NCBI GenBank assembly: GCA_021186555.1
Contig: JAJKFL010000006.1
Location: 1,460,501-1,524,500 of the forward strand
Length of the DNA: 64,000 nt
Origin: Reticulitermes speratus
Lineage: Eukaryota; Arthropoda; Insecta; Blattodea; Rhinotermitidae
Reading direction: 5' to 3'
Shown here: positions 24,742 through 34,983 of the stretch, piece after piece
How the letters are laid out: every line of letters starts with the position of its first letter
How positions within the stretch are numbered: position 1 is the stretch's first letter
Notes under the pieces: model-generated
The model's input: the letters and a program-made list of their open reading frames with translations, nothing else
What the model was told of the DNA's origin: nothing
The model's database searches: none
Made by a program: the position numbers and the translations under genes

Positions 24742-27612
24742 ATGCGGCAACCATCAATTGAAAAACAGAAGACTTTACATGAAGAAAGGGGGACAGAGAC
24801 GAATAAATGGGTGAGTAGGGAAACTGAAGCTAGGTCAGAGGTTGAATCTATAAGTACAACATCTGCATATAGGGTTGAAGGTAAGTCGCTAGTGGTGCTA
24901 CAGGTTAACTGTAGGAGTATATATAATAAAGCCTTAGATTTCTGGAATTTAGTTGACACATACAACCCTGATGTTGTTATAGGTACGGAGTCATGGCTTA
25001 AAGAAGACATTAGCAATGCTGAAGTTTTTAGGGCAGATTTTACAATTTTCAGAAGAGATAGGACAGCCCGTGGTGGTGGGGTTTTTATATGTGTTAAAAA
25101 TTACATTGCCTGTACGGAGCTGTGGGTGGATGAGGATTTTGAGATGATCGCGGTGGAAGTGAAAGGAATGGATCCAAAATATTCGTGGGAAATTATAGGT
25201 ATATACAGAGCTCCTAACGAGGAAATGTTGGCGATTGAAAGACTAGCAGCCCGTACCTTACTTACGCGAAACTCAACGAAGAGATGCATTATAGGAGGAG
25301 ATTTGAACTTACCTCAAGCGAATTGGAATGGGGATGCAGGAAAGACAACCGGTTTTCAGGCTTTCGTAAACAAATTAGTATGGGAAAATGGTTATACTCA
25401 GGTAGTAAGTGGCCCGACGAGAGGTGACGCGCTGTTGGACATCTACCTCCTCAGACCTGATAATACGCTTAACTCTTGTAACATTGTGCACGGAATCAGC
25501 GATCATAGCGGGGTTTTATTGGAAGTAGAATGGGATGAAAATTGTCGGGAGAAAAAAATTGAAAGGATAGTCCCGGTGTACCACAAAACAGATGTATTAG
25601 GTTTGCAAACATTTCTTCGGGAAAATTTTAGCTTATGGGCTGGAAATGGTAGTAGCGTGGAGGAGATATGGAAAAGCTACAAGGAAATAGTCTTTGAGGG
25701 TATAGAACGTTTTGTACCACATAAAATTCTAAGTAAAAATCCGGATCCGGAATATTATACGAAGGAAGTAAAACGACTTAAGGTAAAGGTGAGGAAAGTT
25801 TACAATAAGCGAAAATTTGGTGGGCATTACCAAGCAGAGCTGAAACGTTTATCCAAAGAGTTACTGATAGCAAAAAAGAAGGCTCAGGAGACATTCTTAA
25901 GTTCGGTCTTACAAAACGAAGGTAAATGCTGGGCAGAGTTTTATAAGTATGTTAAAAGACGTAAAGGTAATAGAGAAAATATTCCTGCGATCAAGGGCAT
26001 TAATGGAAATATCATCACCGAACCAATAGAAAAGGCCAACTCCCTAAACTCTTATTATGCGTCTGTATTCAGTTGCGAACGAAACACCCCGCAAATCCAA
26101 TCGACAGATTCAGGAAAACCATTCACCATTAGTATCAACATTTTAAGGAAACGACTATCAGCAATCGGGAGAAATAAATCCGTCGGACCAGATGGCATTC
26201 CTGGGGAAATTTTAAAGTTAGGTGGGGAAGCCATGATTCCATACCTCGCGAGATTACTAGATATAACGATGAACAACAATTCTATCCCAGGGGACTGGAA
26301 AAAAGCTATAGTGGTTCCTATTTATAAAGGGGGAGATCGATCAGTAGTGGGAAACTATAGACCGGTCAGTTTAACCTCAGTAGTTTGCAAACAAATGGAG
26401 CACGTTATAGCAGGGTATGTAAGGCAAGTCTGGGAAATGAGTGAGTGGTTATATGAGGGTCAGCATGGATTTAGACCAGGGTACTCATGCGAAAGCCAAG
26501 TAGTCACAGTTTGTCAAGATATTGCTGATTCATTGGACGAGGGAGTCAGGACTGACGCGATTATAATAGATTTTTCAAAGGCTTTTGATTTAGTCCCACA
26601 TGATAGGCTGCTTTCAAAAATTGCGGAAACCGGTGTGGACTTGAGGGTAGTGGTGTGGATAAAGGAATTTCTGTTAGGACGTTCGCAAAGAGTTAGAGTA
26701 GACGGACAACTATCTGATGAAGTCAGAGTAACGTCGGGAGTGCCGCAAGGGAGCGTATTAGGTCCGTTGCTGTTCCTCGCTTATGTTAATGATATTTGGA
26801 GAAACATTGAGTCAAATATACGGCTTTTCGCTGATGATTGTATAATATACAGGAGGATACTCGATAGCAATGACATTGAAAATTTGCAGACAGACTTAAA
26901 TAGATTAGGGGAATGGGCGGTTGAAAATGAAATGAGGATAAATCCAGGTAAGAGTAAAGCAGTAAGCTTCAATAGAGCTAGGGTGAAAGGTAAACTGAGG
27001 TATTGTATTGGGGATCAACTAATTCCAGAGGCAAATAGCTTTAAGTATTTAGGAATAATTATACGCAGCGACCTAAGCTGGGCAGATCATGTAAATTATA
27101 CACTAAGAAAATCATGGAGGGCTCTTCATTTCGTAATGCGTATACTCAAAAGGGCAAATAATAATACGAAAAGTTTAGCTTATACGGCACTTGTGAGACC
27201 GATACTTGAGTATGGAGCGGTGTGTTGGGACCCATACAGAGAAGGTCAGGTAAGCGCTTTGAATCGCGTGCAAAAGAGAGCGGCAAAATTTGCAAATAAT
27301 ACAAATGAATCGGGTTGGGAAACATTGACACAGCGTAGAGCGATAGCCCGAATATGCGCCCTTTTCAAAGCATACACCGGGGGACGGGCTTGGAAAACAA
27401 TAGGGGATAGACTGCTAAAACCATGCTACCTGGGTAGGGACGATCATAGTCGGAAAATTAGGATTAGGAAACAAAGAACAGATGTAGGTAAATATTCCTT
27501 TGTAAATAGGACCATAAAAAGCTGGAACCAATTACCTCCAAGCGTACTAGCGACTTTCCCCTGTAAATTAAGCTCTTTTAAAAAAAGGGTCAAGAACGTC
27601 ATTACAAGCTAA
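24742..27612 (+). CDS. LINE ORF2: AP endonuclease and reverse transcriptase
   Basis: Provides target nicking and target-primed reverse transcription. The frame is open from just after the ORF1 stop. The first in-frame ATG is 24742, and a GTG lies upstream at 24706. The exonuclease-endonuclease-phosphatase domain shows VLQVNCRSIYNK, GTESWLK, IIGGDLNLPQANWNG and GISDHSGVLLE. The RT domain shows KSVGPDGIPGEILK, YRPVSLTSVVCKQMEHVI, GQHGFRPGYSCESQ, IDFSKAFDLVPHDR, SGVPQGSVLGPLL and the catalytic FADD (about residue 708 counted from 24706), then YLGIIIRSDLSW. About 956 codons from the ATG with no stops or frameshifts, so it looks recently active. RNase H is not seen. Confidence 0.93.
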   Translation: MRQPSIEKQKTLHEERGTETNKWVSRETEARSEVESISTTSAYRVEGKSLVVLQVNCRSIYNKALDFWNLVDTYNPDVVIGTESWLKEDISNAEVFRADFTIFRRDRTARGGGVFICVKNYIACTELWVDEDFEMIAVEVKGMDPKYSWEIIGIYRAPNEEMLAIERLAARTLLTRNSTKRCIIGGDLNLPQANWNGDAGKTTGFQAFVNKLVWENGYTQVVSGPTRGDALLDIYLLRPDNTLNSCNIVHGISDHSGVLLEVEWDENCREKKIERIVPVYHKTDVLGLQTFLRENFSLWAGNGSSVEEIWKSYKEIVFEGIERFVPHKILSKNPDPEYYTKEVKRLKVKVRKVYNKRKFGGHYQAELKRLSKELLIAKKKAQETFLSSVLQNEGKCWAEFYKYVKRRKGNRENIPAIKGINGNIITEPIEKANSLNSYYASVFSCERNTPQIQSTDSGKPFTISINILRKRLSAIGRNKSVGPDGIPGEILKLGGEAMIPYLARLLDITMNNNSIPGDWKKAIVVPIYKGGDRSVVGNYRPVSLTSVVCKQMEHVIAGYVRQVWEMSEWLYEGQHGFRPGYSCESQVVTVCQDIADSLDEGVRTDAIIIDFSKAFDLVPHDRLLSKIAETGVDLRVVVWIKEFLLGRSQRVRVDGQLSDEVRVTSGVPQGSVLGPLLFLAYVNDIWRNIESNIRLFADDCIIYRRILDSNDIENLQTDLNRLGEWAVENEMRINPGKSKAVSFNRARVKGKLRYCIGDQLIPEANSFKYLGIIIRSDLSWADHVNYTLRKSWRALHFVMRILKRANNNTKSLAYTALVRPILEYGAVCWDPYREGQVSALNRVQKRAAKFANNTNESGWETLTQRRAIARICALFKAYTGGRAWKTIGDRLLKPCYLGRDDHSRKIRIRKQRTDVGKYSFVNRTIKSWNQLPPSVLATFPCKLSSFKKRVKNVITS

Positions 27613-27826
27613 GGATTTTTAAGTGGAGATTAAATAAAAATAAGGGATGCGAAGTGAAGGGGTGTGAAGTGATGTGAAGTGAAGTGCTCTGGTTTCGAAG
27701 TGAAGTGAAGTGAATTAAGTTCTTGGGGGATATAATTAGCATGTACTTTGGTCTGACTTTATACTGAGGATATTCTAACGCACTGAAATTAATTAATGTG
27801 TGGGTGTTTTTTGTATTGTGCTTGTT

Positions 27827-27828
<2 letters not shown>

Positions 27829-27874
<46 letters not shown>
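27829..27874 (+). repeat. 46-base T run in the LINE 3' UTR
   Basis: Uninterrupted T homopolymer inside the 3' UTR of the CR1/L2-like element. The second element copy has only a short T run at the matching place (about 59428). Confidence 0.95.
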
Positions 27875-28775
27875 CTGTGTATGGGTGTTTTTGTAAGGTG
27901 TGGATGCTTTTGTAAGGTGTGGATGATTTGTAAGTTGTGGATGTTTTTGTAATGTGTGTACGGTGTTCTAATATGTGTACTTGTATTTACTGTATGTATT
28001 TTGTTTACTGTATGTATTTTGTTTTGTATGTGTAAGGGTGTTTTAGTAAGGTGCGTACGGTTTTCTAATATGTGTATTTGTATTTACTGTATGTATTTTG
28101 TTTTGTATGTGTATGGGTGTTTTTGTAAGGTATGGATGTATTTGTAAGGTGTGGATGTTTTTGTAAGGTGTGGATGCTTTTGTAAGGAGTGGATGCTTTT
28201 GTTTTTTGTAATGTGTGTACGGTGTTCTAATGTGTGTACTTGTATTTACTGTATGTATTTAATTTTGTATGTGTATGGGTGTTTTTGTAAGGTGTGTACG
28301 GTGTTCTAATATGAGTACTTGTATTTACTGTATGTATTTTGTTTTGTATGTGCATGGGTGTTTTTGTAAGGTGTGAACGGGGTTTTTCAAATATGTGTAC
28401 TTGTATTTACTGTATGTATTTTGTTTTGTATGTGTATGGGTGTTTTTGATAAGGTATGGATGTTTTTGTAAGGTGTGGATGCTTTTGTAAGGAGTGGATG
28501 CTTTTGCAAGGTGTGGATGTTTTTATAATGTGTGTACGGTGTTATAATGTGTGTACTTGTATTTACTGTATGTATTTTGTTTTGTAATTGTGTATAGTTT
28601 GTTTTGTATTGTTAATTTTTTGTATATTTATATGTCCATTTGTATTGTGTGTACTAGTGTAAGGACTACTGCCACCGGGTGAAAACCCAATTGCAGTAAA
28701 TAATAATAATAATAATAATAATACTGGAAATTGAAAGACGAAGCACCAGATCGCACCCTGTGCAGAACTCACTTT

Positions 28776-29751
28776 GGAAGAGGCTACGGACCTGTCGTAA
28801 GACAGACTGCAGAGTGAAGAGGCTACGGACCTGTCGTAAGACAGACTGCAGAGTGAAGAGGCTACGGACCTGTCGTAAGACAGACTGCAGAGTGAAGAGG
28901 CTACGGACCTGTCGTAAGACAGACTGCAGAGTGAAGAGGCTACGGACCTGTCGTAAGACAGACTGCAGAGTGAAGAGGCTACGGACCTGTCGTAAGACAG
29001 ACTGCAGAGTGAAGAGGCTACGGACCTGTCGTAAGACAGACTGCAGAGTGAAGAGGCTACGGACCTGTCGTAAGACAGACTGCAGAGTGAAGAGGCTACG
29101 GACCTGTCGTAAGACAGACTGCAGAGTGAAGAGGCTACGGACCTGTCATAAGACAGACTGCAGAGTGAAGAGGCTACGGACCTGTCGTAAGACAGACTGC
29201 AGAGTGAAGAGGCTACGGACCTGTCGTAAGACAGACTGCAGAGTGAAGAGGCTACGGACCTGTCGTAAGACAGACTGCAGAGTGAAGAGGCTACGGACCT
29301 GTCGTAAGACAGACTGCAGAGTGAAGAGGCTACGGACCTGTCGTAAGACAGACTGCAGAGTGAAGAGGCTACGGACCTGTCGTAAGACAGACTGCAGAGT
29401 GAAGAGGCTACGGACCTGTCGTAAGACAGACTGCAGAGTGAAGAGGCTACGGACCTGTCGTAAGACAGACTGCAGAGTGAAGAGGCTACGGACCTGTCGT
29501 AAGACAGACTGCAGAGTGAAGAGGCTACGGACCTGTCGTAAGACAGACTGCAGAGTGAAGAGGCTACGGACCTGTCGTAAGACAGACTGCAGAGTGAAGA
29601 GGCTACGGACCTGTCGTAAGACAGACTGCAGAGTGAAGAAGCTACGGACCTGTCGTAAGACAGACTGCAGAGTGAAGAGGCTACGGACCTGTCGTAAGAC
29701 AGACTGCAGAGTGAAGAGGCTACGGACCCGTCGTAAGACAGACTGCAGAAT
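28776..29751. repeat. 39-bp minisatellite, about 25 copies
   Basis: Unit contains GAGGCTACGGACCTGTCGTA and AGACAGACTGCAGAGTGA. Nearly homogeneous (three or four substitutions in about 1 kb). The 13-codon period leaves frames of 339 (plus) and 434 codons (minus) open; not considered a gene. Confidence 0.97.
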
Positions 29752-29885
29752 GACTGAGTCGGACCGGTGGACGCCATAAAGTCACTGCGGTCGCGCAGCA
29801 AGCACACCACAGACTTATGCAGAAACTGCCTAAGCTGTGAGCTTGTATTTACGTGTTTCTGAAACAAACTGAATGCAGCATGTCT

Positions 29886-31671
29886 AGGTATACAGCGCCA
29901 AACGCTGTGTCAGTATGCAGACACCACACATGACACAGTATACAGCGCCAAACGCTGTGTCAGTATGCAGACACCACACATGACACAGTATACAGCGCCA
30001 AACGCTGTGTCAGTATGCAGACACCACACATGACACAGTATACAGCGCCAAACGCTGTGTCAGTATGCAGACACCACACATGACACAGTATACAGCGCCA
30101 AACGCTGTGTCAGTATGCAGACACCACACATGACACAGTATACAGCGCCAAACGCTGTGTCAGTATGCAGACACCACACATGACACAGTATACAGCGCCA
30201 AACGCTGTGTCAGTATGCAGACACCACACATGACACAGTATACAGCGCCAAACGCTGTGTCAGTATGCAGACACCACACATGACACAGTATACAGCGCCA
30301 AACGCTGTGTCAGTATGCAGACACCACACATGACACAGTATACAGCGCCAACGCTGTGTCAGTATGCAGACACCACACATGACACAGTATACAGCGCCAA
30401 ACGCTGTGTCAGTATGCAGACACCACACATGACACAGTATACAGCGCCAAACGCTGTGTCTGTATGCAGACACCACACATGACACAGTATACAGCGCCAA
30501 ACGCTGTGTCAGTATGCAGACACCACACATGACACAGTATACAGCGCCAAACGCTGTGTCAGTATGCAGACACCACACATGACACAGTATACAGCGCCAA
30601 ACGCTGTGTCAGTATGCAGACACCACACGACACAGTATACAGCGCCAAACGCTGTGTCAGTATGCAGACACCACACATGACACAGTATACAGCGCCAAAC
30701 GCTGTGTCAGTATGCAGACACCACACATGACACAGTATACAGCGCCAAACGCTGTGTCAGTATGCAGACACCACACATGACACAGTATACAGCGCCAAAC
30801 GCTGTGTCAGTATGCAGACACCACACATGACACAGTATACAGCGCCAAACGCTGTGTCAGTATGCAGACACCACACATGACACAGTATACAGCGCCAAAC
30901 GCTGTGTCAGTATGCAGACACCACACATGACACAGTATACAGCGCCAAACGCTGTGTCAGTATGCAGACACCACACATGACACAGTATACAGCGCCAAAC
31001 GCTGTGTCAGTATGCAGACACCACACATGACACAGTATACAGCGCCAACGCTGTGTCAGTATGCAGACACCACACATGACACAGTATACAGCGCCAAACG
31101 CTGTGTCAGTATGCAGACACCACACATGACACAGTATACAGCGCCAAACGCTGTGTCAGTATGCAGACACCACACATGACACAGTATACAGCGCCAAACG
31201 CTGTGTCAGTATGCAGACACCACACATGACACAGTATACAGCGCCAAACGCTGTGTCAGTATGCAGACACCACACATGACACAGTATACAGCGCCAAACG
31301 CTGTGTCAGTATGCAGACACCACACATGACACAGTATACAGCGCCAAACGCTGTGTCAGTATGCAGACACCACACATGACACAGTATACAGCGCCAAACG
31401 CTGTGTCAGTATGCAGACACCACACATGACACAGTATACAGCGCCAAACGCTGTGTCAGTAAGCAGACACCACACATGACACAGTATACAGCGCCAAACG
31501 CTGTGTCAGTATGCAGACACCACACATGACACAGTATACAGCGCCAAACGCTGTGTCAGTATGCAGACACCACACATGACACAGTATACAGCGCCAAACG
31601 CTGTGTCAGTATGCAGACACCACACATGACACAGTATACAGCGCCAAACGCTGTGTCAGTATGCAGACACC
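29886..31671. repeat. 50-bp minisatellite, about 35 copies, hairpin-forming unit
   Basis: Unit contains TGACACAGTATACAGCGCCA, ACGCTGTGTCAGTATGC and AGACACCACACA. TGACACAG and CAGCG pair with CGCTG and TGTCA in the same unit. Very homogeneous. Confidence 0.97.
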
Positions 31672-32279
31672 TGGCGCCCGGTCGCTCGACACGATTTGTA
31701 GAATACCAGTTTGCGTTTCAGAGCTGCAGTTTTTGACTGTAGGCAGGTGAATGCTTCTGATTAGTTATCTGCACCCACATAACACTGTCTAATTTTCATT
31801 TGCTGACTGAGATTAGCAATGTCAGGTGAGAGTCACAGTTTTTGAGCCCGCGTTTCCGGACATCACCACGTGGATGGTCGGTGTGACATTCACCGCCGTC
31901 TCTTGCAACTGGCTACGTCCTCTGTTCCGTCTCAGTGCAGCAGGTATAATTTCGATCTGAAGAAAACTATTTTAGTAAATCCACCTGGACACTAACAAAA
32001 GGCATCAGGCCATCGAGCGCACAGTGTTGCAACGGGCTGCCGCCGGACTTGAGGGTACAGAAGGCCATTCGACCGGATTCGTCCACGCCGAACAAACCGC
32101 TGTACAGTTTCTAGTACTTTGACGGACGCTACAAACTACATTTTGCAGTACATTATCAACACACACAACTAATATGATCTTCGCATTGCACAAATGAGTG
32201 CTGCGCCGGGGAGGTCCAGTGCTTCAGTCCGTGTCGTTTGGTAACACGGCTAGTGTAACTGCCAGTTATGATTCAGGGA
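31672..32279. other. Unique DNA between two arrays
   Basis: No recognisable gene, RNA gene or transposon end. Confidence 0.5.
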
Positions 32280-32893
32280 ACACAGGACACGTGGGTACTA
32301 CAACAAGTTGCAGGCAACTATAAATGTACCTCAACACACAGGACACGTGGGTACTACAACAAGTTGCAGGCAACTATAAATGTACCTCAACACACAGGAC
32401 ACGTGGGTACTACAACAAGTTGCAGGCAACTATAAATGTACCTCAACACACAGGATACGTGGTACTACAACAAGTTGCAGGCAACTATAAATGTACCTCA
32501 AAAACACAGGATACGTGGGTACTACAACAAGTTGCAGGCAACTATAAATGTACCTCAAAACACAGGATACGTGGGTACTACAACAAGTTGCAGGCAACTA
32601 TAAATGTACCTCAAAACACAGATACGTGGGTACTACAACAAGTTGCAGGCAACTATAAATGTACCTCAAAACACAGGATACGTGGGTACTACAACAAGTT
32701 GCAGGCAACTAAATGTACCTCAAAACACAGGATACGTGGGTACTACAACAAGTTGCAGGCAACTATAAATGTACCTCAAAACACAGGATACGTGGGTACT
32801 ACAACAAGTTGCAGGCAACTATAAATGTACCTCAAAACACAGGATAACGTGGGTACTACAACAAGTTGCAGGCAACTATAAATGTACCTCAAA
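32280..32893. repeat. 56-bp minisatellite, about 11 copies
   Basis: Unit contains GGATACGTGGGTACTACAAC, AAGTTGCAGGCAACTATAAA and TGTACCTCAAAACACA. It includes the short dyad GTTGC-AG-GCAAC. Confidence 0.96.
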
Positions 32894-32934
32894 ATCAACA
32901 AACAGACACTGACAATGCAACAACTACAAACTAC

Positions 32935-32990
32935 GACAATCGAGCCCCGGACAGTCCAGTCACTACACCAACTGCGCTACCCCGCCACAA
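32935..32990 (-). mobile_element. SINE tRNA-like head fragment
   Basis: Minus-strand reading gives GGGGTAGCGCAGTTGGTGTA, then GTCCGGGGCTCGATTG, an A box and B box of the SINE head type. No body is seen beside it. Confidence 0.55.
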
Positions 32991-33615
32991 GTAGCATTGT
33001 ACATCACTACATATCAGCTAGACTACACGGCGTCACAACCTGCAATAAGACAGTATTGTGCAGTCACATGCTGCTCCTGTCACTAACACGCGATGTTGTT
33101 ACCCCAACAAATGTACCTGTGACGCGGACTGTCACGTGACCATTAGCCTAGCCACGTGACTACAGCAGTAACATCACGGACTACAGTGTACAACTGCATA
33201 CAGCAGAACACAGTTTGCACACGTGATTGTGCGTTGCAGTGTGCAACTATCAGCGGCAGTAGGCCACACACTGCAGCTGAGACTGTACGGAACACAGCGA
33301 ACTGTGCTGAGTCGTGCTGACACACTGCAGCGCGCCACTGTGACAGCATCGGCACTGGAGTGCTTCACTATACTGCACGAACTGACTGGCTTTTGTAATG
33401 GACACGCAGAGTGTTTACTGTGAGGTAGGAAGGTAGCCTTATATGTTGTTCAGACGAATTTTAAGCATCAAGGCCGTGACGTAAGCCTGTCCCCTGTCCA
33501 GAACCGAACACCCTAGCACGGACACACAGCGACATCAGGAGCCATGTCAAGTTCAGCGGCAGTCAGACCTTTGACCTCTCGGCACAGCAACAACGAAGTG
33601 CTCACAGGGGCAGCG
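32991..33615. other. Unique DNA, nothing recognised
   Basis: Short open frames only. The right side leads into the 42-bp array. Confidence 0.5.
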
Positions 33616-33740
33616 CGGTTCCACAGAACGCCACTGCAACCTGCGTGGGTCTTAACACGGTTCCACAGAACGCCACTGCAACCTGCGTGGGTCTTAACGC
33701 GGTTCCACAAAACGCCACTGCAACCTGCGTGGGTCTTAAT
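33616..33740. repeat. 42-bp minisatellite, 3 copies
   Basis: Unit contains GGTTCCACAGAACGCCACTG and CAACCTGCGTGGGTCTTAA. Confidence 0.95.
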
Positions 33741-33828
33741 GAGCAATGTGAAGCCCCCCTCCCGCCTCCCACACATCGCACCGCGTTTTGCAGTCAAATG
33801 AACAAATGATGGAGGGGAAGGAGGCCGG

Positions 33829-34108
33829 GTTAGCTCAGTCGGTACAGCAGTGACTAGGCTACAGGCTGGACAACGGAACAAACACGGTTGCATTCCTGGC
33901 AGGGGCAAAACATTTATCTCTTCTCCGAAACGTCCAGACCGGCTCTAGGACCACTCACTCTCCTCTTCAGACGATACTAGGGTTCTTTCCATGGAGTAAA
34001 GCTGACCACCCACCTCCACCTAATGCCGAGGTTCAGAATGAGTGGAACTATACCACCATTCTCACCATATGCCTTCATGGGATGCACAGGGGACGGAAGC
34101 GATCCGAC
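33829..34108 (+). mobile_element. tRNA-derived SINE, family A
   Basis: Head GGTTAGCTCAGTCGGTACAG with a decayed B box (GGTTGCATTCCTGGCAGG), then the family body including AGAATGAGTGGAACTATACC and ATATGCCTTCATGGGATG. Confidence 0.83.
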
Positions 34109-34211
34109 TGTTATAACTTGAACACAAATTTGCACAAGACAAATTATTCTGAAGAACGCTACTTGTTACTAAATATTCGGTCTGCAGTGTGTTAAATGTG
34201 TAGAAGAGCTT

Positions 34212-34544
34212 GTGTCTACTGCTGCTGTTGGTTTAGTACTCGTAACTACTGTGCCTACTGCTGCTGTTGGTTTAGTACTCGTAACTACTGTGCCTACTGC
34301 TGCTGTTGGTTTAGTACTCGTAACTAACGGCCTACTGCTGCTGTTGGTTTAGTACTCGTAACTAACGGCCTACTGCTGCTGTTGGTTTAGTACTCGTAAC
34401 TAACGGCCTACTGCTGCTGTTGGTTTAGTACTCGTAACTAACGGCCTACTGCTGCTGTTGGTTTAGTACTCGTAACTACTGTGTCTACTGCTGCTGTTGG
34501 TTTAGTACTCGTAACTACTGTGTCTACTGCTGCTGTTGGTTTAG
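34212..34544. repeat. 38/39-bp minisatellite, left part, about 9 copies
   Basis: Unit CTACTGCTGCTGTTGGTTTA followed by GTACTCGTAACTA, then either ACGGC (38 bp) or CTGTGT (39 bp). Separated from the right part by a TA-flanked insertion. Confidence 0.96.
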
Positions 34545-34546
34545 TA

Positions 34547-34981
34547 GAACTCGACTCAAATATCTTTTCCGCGACGCAGAGACCAAAATCAGTCAGTCCC
34601 CACTACTCCCTTTCTGTCGCTTTAGCATCACCGTTGTTGCTACATCAGTCATTTTCCTTTCAGCCACCGTCCTGTGAAGGTTATTTAGTAGCGTATAGGA
34701 GTGGGAGGTATTTGTCTTGACGTTATAACAACGTGGCAGCGTTGCGTTGATTGCCCAGGTCTGGGTACAGTGCGCTATTGCCAAGTCGAAATAAACTGTT
34801 CCCAATATATGCTCCGTTAGTAATACGTTTAAACGATGTTACCTCTGTGAAAATTGAGAGAGAGTGACTATGTGGCAAACATGGTGCCAGAGCCCTCTAC
34901 CTTTGCACTTAGCTCCGCCCCTTCCTCTCTCTCTACATTTTTCCTCGCGCAGGACGCGGAAAAATTATATGTGTCGCATTA
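34547..34981. mobile_element. MITE with TA target duplication inserted in a minisatellite
   Basis: 435 bp with no relation to the flanking 38/39-bp array, inserted between TA (34545-34546) and TA (34982-34983). The ends are diverged inverted repeats sharing CGAC, CA and TTTTCCGCG in order. The array resumes exactly at the interrupted position, so insertion postdates array growth. Confidence 0.68.
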
Positions 34982-34983
34982 TA

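Larger units (their letters stand above)
24278..28722 (+). mobile_element. CR1/L2-like non-LTR retrotransposon, 5'-truncated, ORF2 open
   Basis: A 4.4 kb plus-strand element. It begins inside an SGNH-esterase ORF1 domain, carries a full endonuclease/reverse transcriptase ORF2, has an AT/GT-rich 3' UTR with a 46-base T run (27829-27874) and many GGTGTGGATG-like motifs, and ends in CACCGGGTGAAAA, CCCAATTGCAGTAAA and (TAA)n. A second copy at 59122-60475 shares the ORF2 end and the 3' UTR. The esterase-containing ORF1 is typical of CR1/L2-type elements. Exact clade is inferred. Confidence 0.9.

Noticed and set aside
24342..25016. 224-codon minus-strand frame across the LINE ORF1/ORF2 junction
   Set aside because: Shadow of the real plus-strand esterase and endonuclease frames.
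28563..29867. 434-codon (minus) and 339-codon (plus) frames over the 39-bp array
   Set aside because: Same artefact of a 13-codon period. Flanking parts of the frame are LINE 3' UTR and unique DNA.
33829..33910. Functional tRNA genes at SINE heads (here and at 12830, 15970-16048, 53730-53792, 18849)
   Set aside because: A and B boxes are present, but the acceptor stem does not close and each is followed by a shared SINE body and tail.
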